From positions 33,201,347 to 33,265,346 of the forward strand of contig OY997658.1 in the NCBI GenBank assembly GCA_963921795.1: a stretch of 64,000 nt of DNA. Direction: 5' to 3'. Position 1 is the first letter of the stretch. Each line of letters starts with the position of its first letter. The notes under the pieces are model-generated. The model ran no database searches. It was not told where the DNA came from and saw nothing but the letters and a program-made list of their open reading frames with translations. Below are positions 27,055 through 38,517 of the stretch, in pieces. The position numbers and the translations under genes are program-made. This stretch comes from Nannobrachium achirus (lineage: Eukaryota > Chordata > Actinopteri > Myctophiformes > Myctophidae).

Positions 27055-27704
27055 CTGACATACATCGTATCCAGTCCTTGACAAGCTTGAAAGACCCCCT
27101 TTAATTTCCTCATGGTTGGATCCTCTTTGTGCTGCATTACAATGATATGCATCGAAGTCACAGCACAGAAATAATATTTGCTCCCCATGGTAGATATCAG
27201 GACGAATCTTAGCTTAGTACCAAGATTTTTCTCAAAATAAAGAAAGACCACGGGCAACGCTGAGTCATTGTTTAGTGCCTGCACGTGTTCCTCTAATGCC
27301 ACACACAACAATTCGCTTATTAAGCTGTTCCGACAGATCTGAAAGATTGCTGATATAAATTTCAAAACAAGAACTGGTTTCCTCTGGCATCGCAAGAGCG
27401 AAACAAGGGAGAACATAGCTAACAGTGTGCTTTATTTGTCCAAAGTCTTTCGTAGTACTTTGACCCGAAAATGCCTTTCCAATAATGTAGAGGAATTTAT
27501 GCTGTTTGTTTGAGTGGTGGCAGCAAAACCTGCTGTAACATAGACATTTACATTGGGACTGATTCAATCTAACTCTTTGCCAGTTTAACTAACAAACACT
27601 AGCAAGTGTAACCTATAATTATTTTTGGAACTTCTCACAGATGGTCTCTCACAGATGGTCTATCTTAAATAATAATACTTATGTTAGAAATCACTAATTC
27701 AAAA
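27055..27704 (+). other. Unassigned intron sequence
   Basis: Unique-looking DNA. Two overlapping minus-strand ORFs of 100-129 codons (27027-27567) have no recognised motif and overlap the transposon end, so I treat them as chance. Confidence 0.45.
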
Positions 27705-27928
27705 ATAGTGTGTGTTTTTCAACTCCAGTCCTCTGGGACCACTAGTACAGCTAGTTTTCTATCTTACGGTTAATTGCAATCACCCGTCGTTCCGGGTATA
27801 ACTACTCACTGATTAGATATCTAGAGTGACAAGGACATCGTCACATCAGTTGAATGTAATTAACGATCTGGTAGAATGGAAAACCAGCCGAACCAGTGGT
27901 CCCTGAGGACCGGAGTTGAGAACCACTG
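27705..27928 (+). mobile_element. hAT-type element with TTTTTCAACTCCAGTCCTC end
   Basis: The left end TAGTGTGTGTTTTTCAACTCC followed by 'agtcctctgggaccact' is inverted at the right end as 'agtggtccctgaggac' plus CGGAGTTGAGAACCACTG. This is a common teleost hAT/Charlie-like non-autonomous type. No clear 8-bp duplication remains. Confidence 0.75.
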
Positions 27929-28190
27929 TTAAGGGCCATACCCGGTTTGACAGCCAAGTACTAGTTGTCCCGCAGACAACTGCTTTGCAGCGAGATTGAA
28001 CCCTGTGCAATCTAATATTTCTAAACGACTGATAATAGTGATAATCAGTGATCATCCATTCGGCGATAACACACACACACACAAGCGAACGCCTCTGTGC
28101 CCCTTTGCTGTGTCCATGCAGTGAAATTGAAACCTGTGTGTTGACTGTTGCTTGTGCATCAAACCGATCTGGTGTCACTAACTGATTTAG

Positions 28191-28328
28191 GTCCATTGTG
28201 GGCAGGCATAAAGACGGAGGGGGGCCTGAGTCAAGCCCAGTCCCCGGGACAGACGGGCTTCCTTAGCTACAGCTCCCAATTCACCACACCACAGACGGGA
28301 CAAGCCCCATACAGCTACCAGATGCAAG
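28191..28328 (+). CDS. eya1: Eyes absent homolog 1, coding exon 5 (residues 139-184)
   Basis: After GATTTAG the exon reads [15 protein letters not shown] and ends APYSYQMQ before GTGAGG. K146 in IKTE is the second sumoylation consensus, at the same residue number as in mammalian EYA1. The exon is phase 1 at both ends (138 bp) and therefore skippable in frame. The reading frame stays open for another 400 bp past the donor because the adjoining minisatellite lacks stops. Confidence 0.95.
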
Positions 28329-28745
28329 GTGAGGACCTACTTGCCTCCTCAATACCCAACTTCTCTATTTCCTCAATCCCAATTGTATTTACTTCCTCAA
28401 CCGCCAACATTATATACCTCTTCAAACCCAACTTATCGACTTATTCCACCCTCTGCCTTTCTACCTCCCCAATAACCAACCATTCTACGGCTCAAACCTC
28501 AACCCCCATAACTCCTCTATTTCTTCCACCCCAACCTGTCCACTTTGCCAATAACCAACTTCTCTACTTCCTCAATCCCCAATGTTTGTTTCTTCCTCAA
28601 TCCTCAACTCATCTTCCACCCCAACATCTCTACTTCCTCATTAACCAACTTCTCTACTTCCTCAATCAACAACTTCTCTACCACTTTGCCTCTACTATTT
28701 CTTCTCTCAGACAGTACAACTGCATACCTCTTAGGAATAGCTGTT
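28329..28745 (+). repeat. CT/A-rich degenerate minisatellite directly after exon 5
   Basis: A unit of about 20-24 bp built from CAACTTCTCTACTTCCTCAA is repeated with much variation. In the eya1 frame it is open to 28747 and would encode Ser/Thr/Asn/Phe/Pro-rich repeats (like NFSTSSI). It begins within 20 bp of the exon-5 donor. Confidence 0.8.
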
Positions 28746-28875
28746 GAATGTTATTAGTCTCCCATATGCCTTTTCATGCTTTTTATTCAAACTATGCTGC
28801 ACTCATTCGTCAAGAAAATGTAACAAATACATCAACTGGATGGGAATCTAGCACTGGTAGAATAGTTCCCTAGTA

Positions 28876-29432
28876 CAGGGGTTTTCAAAGTGGGTGACAG
28901 GGCACCCTGGGGTGCCGCGACGGCAGTCCAGGGGTGCCGCAAGATAATTTGATAATATTTGGAATATATTTGGACACTGAAAAAATATTTTGTATCATTT
29001 TAAACTTGAAGCACAAAGTTATTTTCAGTCAGTTCTAACCAAAATGGCTATTATCTCAACGCTTTCCTCGCAACACAATCACTAAAATATCGTCACTGTC
29101 GGGCAGAAACCTCGTATCTCCAAGTTTCAAATGTGTACGTCTTTTGGTAAAGCAAGGCCCTGCTTCATCATACAAGACTGTCGCACAAAACTAGTGAAAA
29201 CAGCCGATCTACAAGCACTGTGTGCTTGTAGATCTGCTGTTTTCACTAGTTTAGTACATTTTATAGATGATAAATACAAAACGAATGGTTTTGGACATAC
29301 AAGGTTTCCACTCGACAACGACGATATGCTATAAATATAAGGTGCTGGGAGTGAAAATTATAATGTAGGGATGCCTCGGATTAAAACAATATTCATGGGG
29401 TGCCCTGAGATAAAAAGGTTTGGGAACCCCTG
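28876..29432 (+). mobile_element. hAT element, TSD CCCTAGTA, with a nested family F element
   Basis: It begins CAGGGGTTTTCAAAGTGGG and ends GGTTTGGGAACCCCTG, flanked by the perfect duplication CCCTAGTA (28868-28875, 29433-29440). Both ends also carry 'ggggtgcc' words. The family F element at 29087-29327 sits inside. No transposase remnant. Confidence 0.93.
29087..29327 (+). mobile_element. Family F element, copy 3, nested
   Basis: The ends ATATCGTCACTGTCGGGC and TCGACAACGACGATAT, and inner GAAACCTCGTAT/ATACAAGGTTTC, match the other two copies. The central hairpin (29188-29253) has the F-type outer stem AAACTAGTGAAAACAGC. Its AAACAGC is matched by GCTGTTT on the other arm, whereas most copies in the window have AAATAGC/GCTATTT. 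Confidence 0.85.
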
Positions 29433-30006
29433 CCCTAGTACAAGTCCTTTTCTGTTGTCCTCGCTCTATTTTTGACGAACCTACTGTATCTTTCCCCTTT
29501 GATCCTCAATATCTATTATCCCAAAGCACAAAGGTCCTCTTTACAGTTGTTTAAAGCTAATCCTGCTTTATAACATACTTTATTATTTTCATTTGCACGC
29601 ATTTTTGCATTTCTCTGTACAGCAAACATTTCAGCCCTGTTTCCTCTCCCCTCCGGTCAACCGTACCAAGCTACTTTTTATTTATTCTCTTTAAAGGAGA
29701 TTAGAGAAAAGATTCTCTGTCCTTGATTTAACGATTCAACGGCATGCGTGAGGCCCTCGCCATATCCCAGGCAGATGCTGTGTCCGGGCAGTCGTTATGA
29801 GCTGCCTCCCCGACTGCTCCCTCTCCTCTTAAAACGAATCAACACAGATGGAAAAATGGCAGGCACTTAAGAGGCACCAGCCATGCCTATCCTCTCCCCT
29901 CAGCGCCACAGCCTTTAGTTTTTTCTCTCCCTGTGATCGTATTTGTATTTGTTTAAGAGCTGAGACTGTGGAGATTTATGGCCTTGAAGTCGATAAATAC
30001 AAGTTG

Positions 30007-30082
<76 letters not shown>

Positions 30083-30362
30083 AAACAGCCCTTTACTTTG
30101 GCAACACCTGCGCCAGCCTAAGCTAGCTCTCTCTTTCTTGTTGCTCTCCTCTCCTGTCTGAACGTCTGAACGTGTGACTGTACTAGGAACATCTCCACAT
30201 GTTGTTGAAAAGCCTCCAGAGCATCTTACAATAAATAACACTCGCCCAGCAACAGATGTGGCACAGGGAAGCCTCTTTTCTACGCCTCTTAACCAAATAC
30301 AGTCGGCCGCAGCTAGAGATCTGCAGCGCTCTTCAGCCTGCTGCATGGTAGCTGCGAGCCGA

Positions 30363-30445
<83 letters not shown>

Positions 30446-31150
30446 AGAGAGATAGAGAAGGGGTAAGAAAAAGAGAGACAGAGAGCATGCGAGGCAGAAT
30501 GTACAAGCTGCTTGGCTGGCCTCAGTGGTTTAACTCACGATGACAGTGTTATGTGCCCATTCATCTTCTGAGTATTATGCTTTCTCTCTGTCTCCCTCTC
30601 CCTCTGTCTTTCTCCTTCTCACTCCCTCTCCCTCTCCCTCTTTCCTGCTGCTATCTCTAGCTATCGGATGCCCCACACGGCGTTAAGTGCGTTAGTAATT
30701 GACAGCCCTGTTACATGACAGATTGACCACTATTGTGTGGCCCTTGTGTTCTCTAACCCTGGCTCTGGCCCTTGGCCACAGCATCATCATTACTCTGTAT
30801 TGATCTGCCTGGGAGAGGCGGGCTGCAGGCCTGGGTGTCCTGAGTCTGACCATATATATATACTCAGGGTCTACAATGTGATACAGCCCACCCCCACCCC
30901 CCCACCCCCGTGTCCCTGCCACCAGCCCGTGGCCAGCTGTCAAGGGGAAAGGACGATTACATTAATGTTTTTCTGCGCTGGGCTTTCATGTCTGATGCCA
31001 TGGAGCTTTGTGTGGGTGCTAAAGTTGCGATACCAAACTGCGCGGGGGAACAAAGGCATGCCTGTGCACCCTGACGTTACAGACCCTCATCATGGTTTAT
31101 TGAGTGCATCCTTTTGGATTTGCTCCTACACGGCGCTGTTGTGTCACGCA
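29433..31150 (+). other. eya1: eya1 intron segment with microsatellites
   Basis: Contains (CT)n at 30010-30080, (CA)n at 30363-30442 and pyrimidine-rich DNA at 30575-30660. No gene or mobile-element ends recognised. Confidence 0.6.
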
Positions 31151-31275
31151 GCGAAAATAGCCGACCTACAAGCTCACAGCGTGTCACAGTACGATGCGTT
31201 GTGAGCATGTAGCTTGGGAATGTTTTTGGCTATAAGGACAAGGCCAAAATAGGGATGCCTAGTTGAAAGTGGTTA
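31151..31275 (+). repeat. Shared hairpin with conserved downstream tail
   Basis: The hairpin spans about 31151-31225 (GAAAATAGCCGACCTACAAG on the left, GTTGTGAGCATGTAGCT on the right). It is followed by 'aaaatagggatgcctagttgaaagtggttaa' like wording (about 31248-31275, given here in outline). The same tail follows hairpins near 32430, 33715, 50575 and 62530. No element ends could be set. Confidence 0.65.
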
Positions 31276-31992
31276 AAGAGACAGAGAACCTATGCCGACG
31301 GTAGGACCAAGCAGATGTTAATTAGGTGAATAATTGGGTTCTAGGCAGTCTCTCAGTGGCAGTATGAGTGGAAGGAGTCGAGGCCCCGGTTTGCCTTTTA
31401 AAAGGAGAGCCCCATCTGGACTTGATAGCCTATTCCCAAGTGGGGCATACAAACTTCTGCTACAAATATTGTGCACTGATGATAGACTTAGCCCGTGGCA
31501 AGAGGACTGATCAAGCAAAGCAAATGGACTCCCAATTGCAGGGCCAGAAGGCAGGATGGGAGGGAGGGAGGGAGGGAGGGAAGAAGTGAGGGATGGTGTC
31601 TAGTCTTGAGTGAGTGAGCTAACTGGAGCAGGACAGGGGGAGGGAGAGAGAGAGAAAACATGCCCCCCGGGGAAGCGCAAGGGCCCCCCATTTCCCCCAC
31701 CACCACTACCACCGCAACCACTACTACACCCTCCCCATTCTCAGTGGGCTTGCAGGGGTCCCCTTGGCTTTTATGTGGGTCCTTGTTCTCCACAGAGTAA
31801 CCCTCTAACCCCACCAGTGAGAGCTTTTATGACTTTTTGAACTGTGCATTAGGCTAATTTGTTGTCGTTCAAAGCCTTTCTTTTCCACCCGGGCTTCTCC
31901 TTTTATTCTCTGTCTCGTTGTTTTGTTTTGTTGGACTTTCACTGGATGTGAAACTTTCTGAAAACAGACGTTTCTCTCTCTCTCTGTCTCTC

Positions 31993-32025
<33 letters not shown>

Positions 32026-32289
32026 CTGTTGAAAAAGATCTTAAAATGTCAAACAAAATGACAAAAGTAGAGAGACTCGGTTGGAAAAGAAGGTGGAAAA
32101 TAATCTTCCGTTTACACGTGTGATCGCTGGGAGAGGGAAGAAGCTAGACAAATAAATTGTCCGTCTTGGTAATCTGGAGGTATTTTATTTCCCTAAAGAT
32201 TTTTAGCCCAAGCAGTGGCTACTTGGCTGACTGACAAGGCCAAGCCCTGCCTACAGTATATAGTTGTACAGTACTTAACGTCAAATAGC

Positions 32290-32463
32290 GAACATAACTG
32301 ATCTACAAGCTCAAAACACATGGCAACGTGTTGTGAGATTGTGGATTGCTATTTTCTACAACATTTTTTGCATATTTTCACCACACGTTCGTCCAATTTT
32401 GCCAAATGTTCACCTATTATGACATGCCCGGAATAGGGATGAAAGGGTTCATTGGACTAAGAC

Positions 32464-32465
<2 letters not shown>
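32290..32465 (+). repeat. Shared hairpin copy with tail
   Basis: Hairpin at about 32290-32355 with an imperfect left arm, then 'gaatagggatgaaagggttc' at about 32431-32450 as the tail. Flanking transposon ends are not recognised. Confidence 0.6.
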
Positions 32466-32527
<62 letters not shown>

Positions 32528-32598
32528 TTTTTCTTTCTTTCTCTCTCTTTCTCTCTCTCTCTCCTGCCATCCGCCCCTCTCTACCTCCCTTGGCCTCC

Positions 32599-32692
<94 letters not shown>
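32463..32692. repeat. (TTTC)n, (CT)n and (CA)n microsatellite cluster
   Basis: (CTTT)n at 32463-32545, a CT run to 32564 and (CA)n at 32601-32690. The polypyrimidine part is about 100 bp. Confidence 0.97.
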
Positions 32693-32946
32693 CCCTATTC
32701 TAAAAGCTGCTTTGCGTTTGTCATGGTGTGGGAGGGCCCTCCTTATGGGGCCAATGACCAGAGGATGAAAAGAACTCCCCATGTTTATCTCTGGGAACAA
32801 AGGTGTAATTACGCCCCCATTTAGGAACAGTAAATTAATCTGCCCCCCCTTCGTTTTCACTGACGCTACGGGATATGCTCTACGGCTGTGGGAGAAAGTG
32901 GTCGTGAGGATGAAGTGAAAAGGCAGTTCTTGAGAGACTACTGTGT

Positions 32947-33215
32947 CAGTGGTTCTCAAACCTTCTCATGTGAAGGACCCCCAAAATGATATGAATTTGG
33001 CCACGGACCCCCATCTCAAAATATTTAGTTCCAGGGACCCCCTCAGAAGCAAAATTTGAGTTACAAACGTCTAAAAATACATATATTCAAAGATTTGCAC
33101 ACATTTTCACGACTTTTTCAAAAATAGCAGATCTACAAGCTCGCAGCGCGGCACTCGGTGCCGCGCTGTGAGCTTGTATATCTGCTATTTTTTAATAGTT
33201 AAAGCAGTCAATAAT
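32947..33215 (+). mobile_element. Family G hAT-type element, right end lost
   Basis: The left end CAGTGGTTCTCAAACCTTCT is followed by 'catgtgaaggacccccaaaa' and 'ctcaaaatatttagttcc'. A well-preserved hairpin lies at 33121-33191 with loop arms CGCGGCAC/GTGCCGCG. The right terminus is missing or beyond recognition. This is the family whose end is embedded in the family C elements. Confidence 0.7.
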
Positions 33216-33370
33216 CCTAGGCCTAAATGGGTTAATGTCCCTTGTGAATGCACAGAGAAATTATCTTTGAATTGGAGAGTTGAGGGTCATATTTGTAAAG
33301 GAGGTACAGGAACTAGCCCTTAGTGGATTGGTCAGTCATGACTCATGTCGCTATAGACACAGTTGTATAT

Positions 33371-33840
33371 TAGGGGTCTTCAACCTTTTTCAGGCCAAGG
33401 ACCCCTTAGCCGAGAGACAGGTGAAGCAGGGACCCCCTCTACATGTTGTATAAAACGGTGTTGCAGATTTTCATCGATTTCATCATAGATAGATTCATAG
33501 ACTTGTTTGACAGCACTGTCATCAGTCGATGTTGGATTCGTGTTAATGTGTTTTGTCAGACATTTAATCACTTAAATTGTTGATGCTTTGTAAACTTGAC
33601 CTATCACTCGGTACTTGGTCTGCTCTTTTTTTTACCTCCACGCCCAACCTATTTGCTGCTGCAAGGCGTTGAGAGCTTGTAGATCTGCTATTTTAGGCCA
33701 AAGTTTTCCTCAGAATAGGGATGTGAGGGTTCAAGTTGTTCATCTAAAATAATTATCCTATCACTCAAATATTTGGAGGCCCCCCTGTAGTAACTCTGAG
33801 GACCCCCTATGGGTCCCGGACCCCCAGTTGAAGACCTGTG
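33371..33840 (+). mobile_element. Family B hAT element, copy 1
   Basis: It begins TAGGGGTCTTCAACC and ends CCAGTTGAAGACCTGTG. The flanks TTGTATAT and GTGTATAC are a decayed 8-bp duplication. Its length (470 bp) equals copy 2 at 50231-50699 (469 bp). Only the right arm of the shared hairpin remains (33661-33700); the left arm is deleted up to the loop. The tail 'agaatagggatgtgagggtt' follows. Confidence 0.85.
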
Positions 33841-34159
33841 GTGTATACTGTATGTATTTTTCAGCGGTGCTAACCGCTCGTACATCCGGCTTTGTCTGTT
33901 TGTACGTATGTCCCGACCCCATTCCACATTGGACAAGCTTCGCGGGACGCTTAATGAAATGAACTCACAAATAGCACCGCTCACTACACACTGGGTATGG
34001 TTTTCTTTTAAGTAAGCCCGGCTTTGACATACTAATGCTCTCCGAGAATGGAGTAAGAGCAAAATGGCTGCAGTGTGAATATGGTACTAGGTTACCATAG
34101 TGCCACGTATTGTCATGCAGCCCATTGAGAACTTGATAGGTGTTTAAGTGTAAGCATGC

Positions 34160-34240
34160 AAGCGAGAACACACACACACGCGCGTGAGCGTGCACGCACC
34201 TACGCACACACACACACACACACACGCACACACACACAAA
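34160..34240. repeat. (CA)n with CG interruptions
   Basis: CA dinucleotides with GCGCG, GCAC and ACGC interruptions. Confidence 0.9.
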
Positions 34241-34463
34241 GAGTGACAATAGAGGGTATGCGCAATTGCGCATGCATAAAGTGAATGGCAAATCGAGTGG
34301 CAAAGTGAGTTTAACGTTGTTTAACATCGTTTAATGGAATCAGAAAGGACTTTTTGTGGATGTATGGGCTGTCATGGCCAGAAAGTCTTTTTTGTGCCAC
34401 TCAGTAGGCGTTCCTGCATAACTTCCGGGTATGACGATGATGTCACGCGCATACCATCTACAC

Positions 34464-34594
34464 CAGTGGTTCTCAACCTTTTCAGGCCTTTTTCTTGTTG
34501 CACATTAAGTTAATCATCTGGGGACCCCCCCCCCCAAAAAAAAATAATTTGGCGACCCTCCTGGTGGTCCCGACCCACAGGTTGAGAACCACTG
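34464..34594 (+). mobile_element. Family A hAT element, internally deleted
   Basis: The ends CAGTGGTTCTCAACC and GGTTGAGAACCACTG are perfect inverted repeats. Flanks ATCTACAC and CTCTACAC match at 7 of 8 positions. At 131 bp only the terminal regions are left; the central hairpin present in fuller copies is gone. Confidence 0.9.
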
Positions 34595-35326
34595 CTCTAC
34601 ACACCCCCCATTTGTTTTCTATGATCCCTCTTTGAGCCCTGCCTTTGAGCCCCCCTGCAGTTCACCCACCCTGACATGAGAGTGCAGGTGGAGGCCTGCT
34701 GAAGGGCTCCTCTCCCCACCCCTGTCCAAGTCTCTATAACTCATGTCTCATGTATATTATTAAGCCATTAGATGCTATCAGCCCTCTGGATGATTCAATT
34801 CCCTCCGAGGTGGTGCTTTTGAACGCAGGGAGAAAAGGAAAGCATACATATTCATTGGGGGGCTGGGATGACAATGCACCCCCCACCTAAAAAAAGCCAC
34901 TACTGCAAACCACTACCCCACACCCCACCACCTCCTCGGCTCTCCCTCCACCACCCGCCACTCGTTCCACCCTTCAGTGACTCAACACACAACAGCCTCT
35001 TGTCTTCCTCACATTGTGAGGGCTTGGACCGCTTGGAGAGCCCCCACCCACCCTCCTCTTCATTCATCAGTGCAGATTCAATCACTGATAACGTAGGAAG
35101 AGCAGGAAGATAGGGCTACTGTTGAAGGCTCTGTTCCCCCAATGCCCCCCCCCCCCCCCCCCTTCTCTGTTCGCCACCCCCAAATAGTCCCACAGCTTCC
35201 CTCCCTCAAACAGAGTGCACTGTTTCACCTGCAAAACCATATGACCTTGCAAGTATTTCCGCTGACACAGAAGAACATTATCTCTTTTGCCGTAACGTCC
35301 AAAAATGTCTCGTTTCTTCCATGCAG
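34595..35326 (+). other. eya1: eya1 intron end segment
   Basis: C-rich and CT-rich DNA (34910-34985, C-run at 35146-35161). No repeat family or gene recognised. Normal acceptor TTCCATGCAG at the end. Confidence 0.6.
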
Positions 35327-35409
35327 GTGGCACTTTCACGACAACATCGGGATTGTACGCGGGAAACAACTCCCTGACGAACTCGACTGGATTTAACAGC
35401 ACACAACAG
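35327..35409 (+). CDS. eya1: Eyes absent homolog 1, coding exon 6 (residues 185-212)
   Basis: Between CATGCAG and GTATAG the exon encodes G-G-T-F-T-T-T-S-G-L-Y-A-G-N-N-S-L-T-N-S and TGFNSTQQ, matching the EYA1 FTTSSGIYTGNNSLTNS block. It goes from phase 1 to phase 0. Ser/Thr/Asn-rich transactivation region. Confidence 0.95.
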
Positions 35410-36102
<693 letters not shown>

Positions 36103-36386
36103 CAGGCAGGCACGTGCACACTTAGACATCAAAGGGTGCTTGAGCCCCTGCCCTTTTATCCGTCTGTAAAAAAGTGCCCTCTCCAGACCATGAATGCAGT
36201 TTTGAACTACGGTCAAAGAAATGGATTATGCTTAGTTCAGTGTGGTATCAAGCACCGAAAATAGCCGACCTCCAATCTCACAACGCTGAGCTTGGAGGTC
36301 TGCTATTTTCGATATTTTCACATTTCGAAAAGCCCCTTTTTCGAAATGTCAGCCCCTGCCTCTCTAACGTTCTCTGCACGACCCTG
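36103..36386 (+). mobile_element. Family J hAT element, TSD TTGTACAC split by a later insertion
   Basis: Begins CAGGCAGGCACGTGCACAC and ends TCTCTGCACGACCCTG. The left duplication TTGTACAC is at 36095-36102. The right copy is interrupted after TTGT by the family C element and completed at 36879-36886. It contains a hairpin (36256-36313) with arms GACCTCCAA/TTGGAGGTC instead of GATCTACAA/TTGTAGATC. A related fragment lies at about 39880-40005. Confidence 0.8.
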
Positions 36387-36390
36387 TTGT

Positions 36391-36874
36391 CAGGGGCGTC
36401 ACACCAAATTCTGGGCCCTGGGTACAAGGATTCACTGCGGGCCCCCCATGAATGTTAACTATTGAAAAATAGCAGATATACAAGCTCACAGCGCGGCACC
36501 GAGTGCCGCGCTGCGAGCTTGCATATCTGCTATTTTTTAAACATCGTGAAAATGTGTGCAAGAAACCTATAAAGGACCCCCAAGATGATATGTATTTGGC
36601 CACAGACCCCGATCTCAAAATATTTAGTTCCAGGGACCCCCAGAAGCAAAACTTTAGTTGGAAATGTTCGCTTAAAAAATACATATATCCAAAGATTTTC
36701 ACACATTTTCACAACTTTTCAAAAATAGGAGATCTACAAGCTCGCAGCGCGGCACTCGGTGCCGCGCTGTGAGCTTGTATATCTGCTATTTTTCAATAGA
36801 TAAAGTTATTAGGGCCCCTCCACCTTGGGCCCCAGTAACTCAGTCCCACTTTCCTACCCCTTGTGACGCCCCTG
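36391..36874 (-). mobile_element. Family C composite element, TSD CCTGTTGT
   Basis: Begins CAGGGGCGTCACACC and ends TTGTGACGCCCCTG, with the perfect duplication CCTGTTGT (36383-36390, 36875-36882). The duplication spans the end of family J and its target site, so this insertion is younger than J. It carries two full hairpins (36465-36537 and 36721-36793) and between them a family G block ('ggacccc', 'ctcaaaatatttagttcc'). Confidence 0.93.
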
Positions 36875-37004
36875 CCTGTTGTACACCCCTCTCTGACAAC
36901 CAAATATTTATTTTACCTCTTTCCTCTCACCCCCAATCCCGCCTTACCTCCCCGTTGTCCTTCCTCTCTCTCTCTCTGTCCCTACCCTTCTCTCTCCCTT
37001 ACAG

Positions 37005-37200
37005 GACTACCCCGGCTACCCTGCCTTCGGCCAGGGCCAGTATGCTCAGTATTACAACAGCTCGCCCTACACCTCGCCCTACATGACCAGTAACAACACC
37101 AGCCCCAGCACGCCCTCCACCACGGCCACGTACACGCTGCAGGAGCCCCCCTCCGGCATCACCAGTCAGGCCCTCACAGTCACAGAGACCCCCCCTGCAG
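37005..37200 (+). CDS. eya1: Eyes absent homolog 1, coding exon 7 (residues 213-277)
   Basis: After CCCTTACAG the exon encodes [20 protein letters not shown], then a Thr/Ser/Pro stretch and [15 protein letters not shown], the strongly conserved end of the EYA transactivation region. It runs from phase 0 to phase 1. The segment TVTETPPA is longer than the mammalian TDPTA. The donor is GTTAGG, weaker than consensus. Confidence 0.95.
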
Positions 37201-37287
37201 GTTAGGAGGAACACGTTCATTCATGGACACAGTCAGTGCATGCACGCGCGAGACAGAACGTTCCACACGAACACGCATGCGTTATAT

Positions 37288-37930
37288 CAGTGGTGTAAAG
37301 TAACTAAGTACATTTAATTAACTTTTGAGGTATTTGTACTTTACTTAAAGGGAAAGGCCACCCATTTTCAATATTGAACTATGTCATTAATATACCTTAG
37401 AGGAGTTGTGTGGAAATAGAAAAAAAGTTCCCCCTCTTCTGTGTTGCCTAGAACTGGAGGATTGATTTTAGGGTTTGTATTGTAAAGTACAACTTGATGA
37501 CATCACACATTGTACTTTACAATACAAACCCCCAAATCAATCCTCCAGTTCTAGGCAACACACAAGAGGGGGAACCTTTTTTTAATTTCCACACAACTAC
37601 TCTAAGGTAGCCTATATTAATGACATAGTTCAATATTGAAAATGGGTGGTCTCCCCTTTAAGTACTTAACTTAAGTAGAATTTTGAGGTACTTGAGTATT
37701 TCCAATTTCCAATACTTCTACCTCTACTCCACTACATCTCGGATCCAAATATTGTACTTTTACTCCACTACATTTATTTGAAAACTTAAGTTAATAGTTA
37801 CTTTGCAGATATGCACTTTAGCCCTATGTTATACCTAGGAGTAGGGCTTTGATTTGAATCTACAAGCTCTATGAGCTTGTATATGTGCTAATTTCAAACA
37901 TTTTGTACTTTTACTTTTGGTACTTGGATC
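37288..37930 (+). mobile_element. Family D element interrupted by a fold-back element
   Basis: Left end CAGTGGTGTAAAGTAACT; the body has 'gtactttacttgagtatttcc' and 'ctactccactacat' words. It is split by the palindrome at 37345-37661. A shortened hairpin with almost no loop lies at 37853-37897. The right end is not preserved. Confidence 0.7.
37345..37661. mobile_element. 317-bp fold-back element inside family D
   Basis: The two halves are near-perfect reverse complements: the left begins TTAAAGGGAAAGGCCACCC and the right ends GGGTGGTCTCCCCTTTAA. The arms are about 145 bp and the loop is near 37499. It separates family D sequence that is continuous in other copies, so it moved as a unit. The target duplication is ambiguous (TAA or TTAA-like). 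Confidence 0.85.
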
Positions 37931-38072
37931 CAATAACCAACTTGGATCCAATAACCAACTCATAACTGAATAATCGAGAAGCAAGGTTTTGACATTTATG
38001 TCTATGTATCAACGAATCAAAAGAAATTCAAATAGATTGTTTATAATCAGCTGGATTAGTCTGATTAACCAC

Positions 38073-38517
38073 TTAACTCATTGCATGCCAGGCCTGATAG
38101 TCCCGAGATTATTTCAATGTCTTTCCCCGCCAGGCCCGATAATCCAGAGAAAAAAAAAAGAAAAAAAAAATCAAACATTTTTTTTTTCAAAAAAGTTTTT
38201 GGACCCCAAAAAATGTAGTAGGCATGATAGCAATCGCGAAATTGCATGTTTAACCCCCATAGCAACCCCATCTTTCAAACATGGCAGCCATCTTTGTTTA
38301 CATTTTAGGAAAACATAATGGCTGCTATCTCATGAATGCCTGAACGGATTTCCATTCGGATTTTTTTGTTTGAAAGCTGTGAGCAATGTGGACACACGTG
38401 GTGCATTATCTAGGCATGGGTGTGCATGATCCGTGCACTATGAATTACATGGAAGTCTATGGAGACAGGGGCAGGGGAGAGTACGAAGGTATTGTTAAAT
38501 GGCGGGGAATGTGTTAA
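38073..38517 (+). mobile_element. TTAA-bounded element, possibly piggyBac-like
   Basis: Left TTAACTCATTGCATGCCA and right TGGCGGGGAATGTGTTAA are imperfect inverted repeats, each with TTAA at the edge, the target of piggyBac-type transposases. No coding sequence was recognised. The right TTAA doubles as the start of the next fold-back element. Confidence 0.4.
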
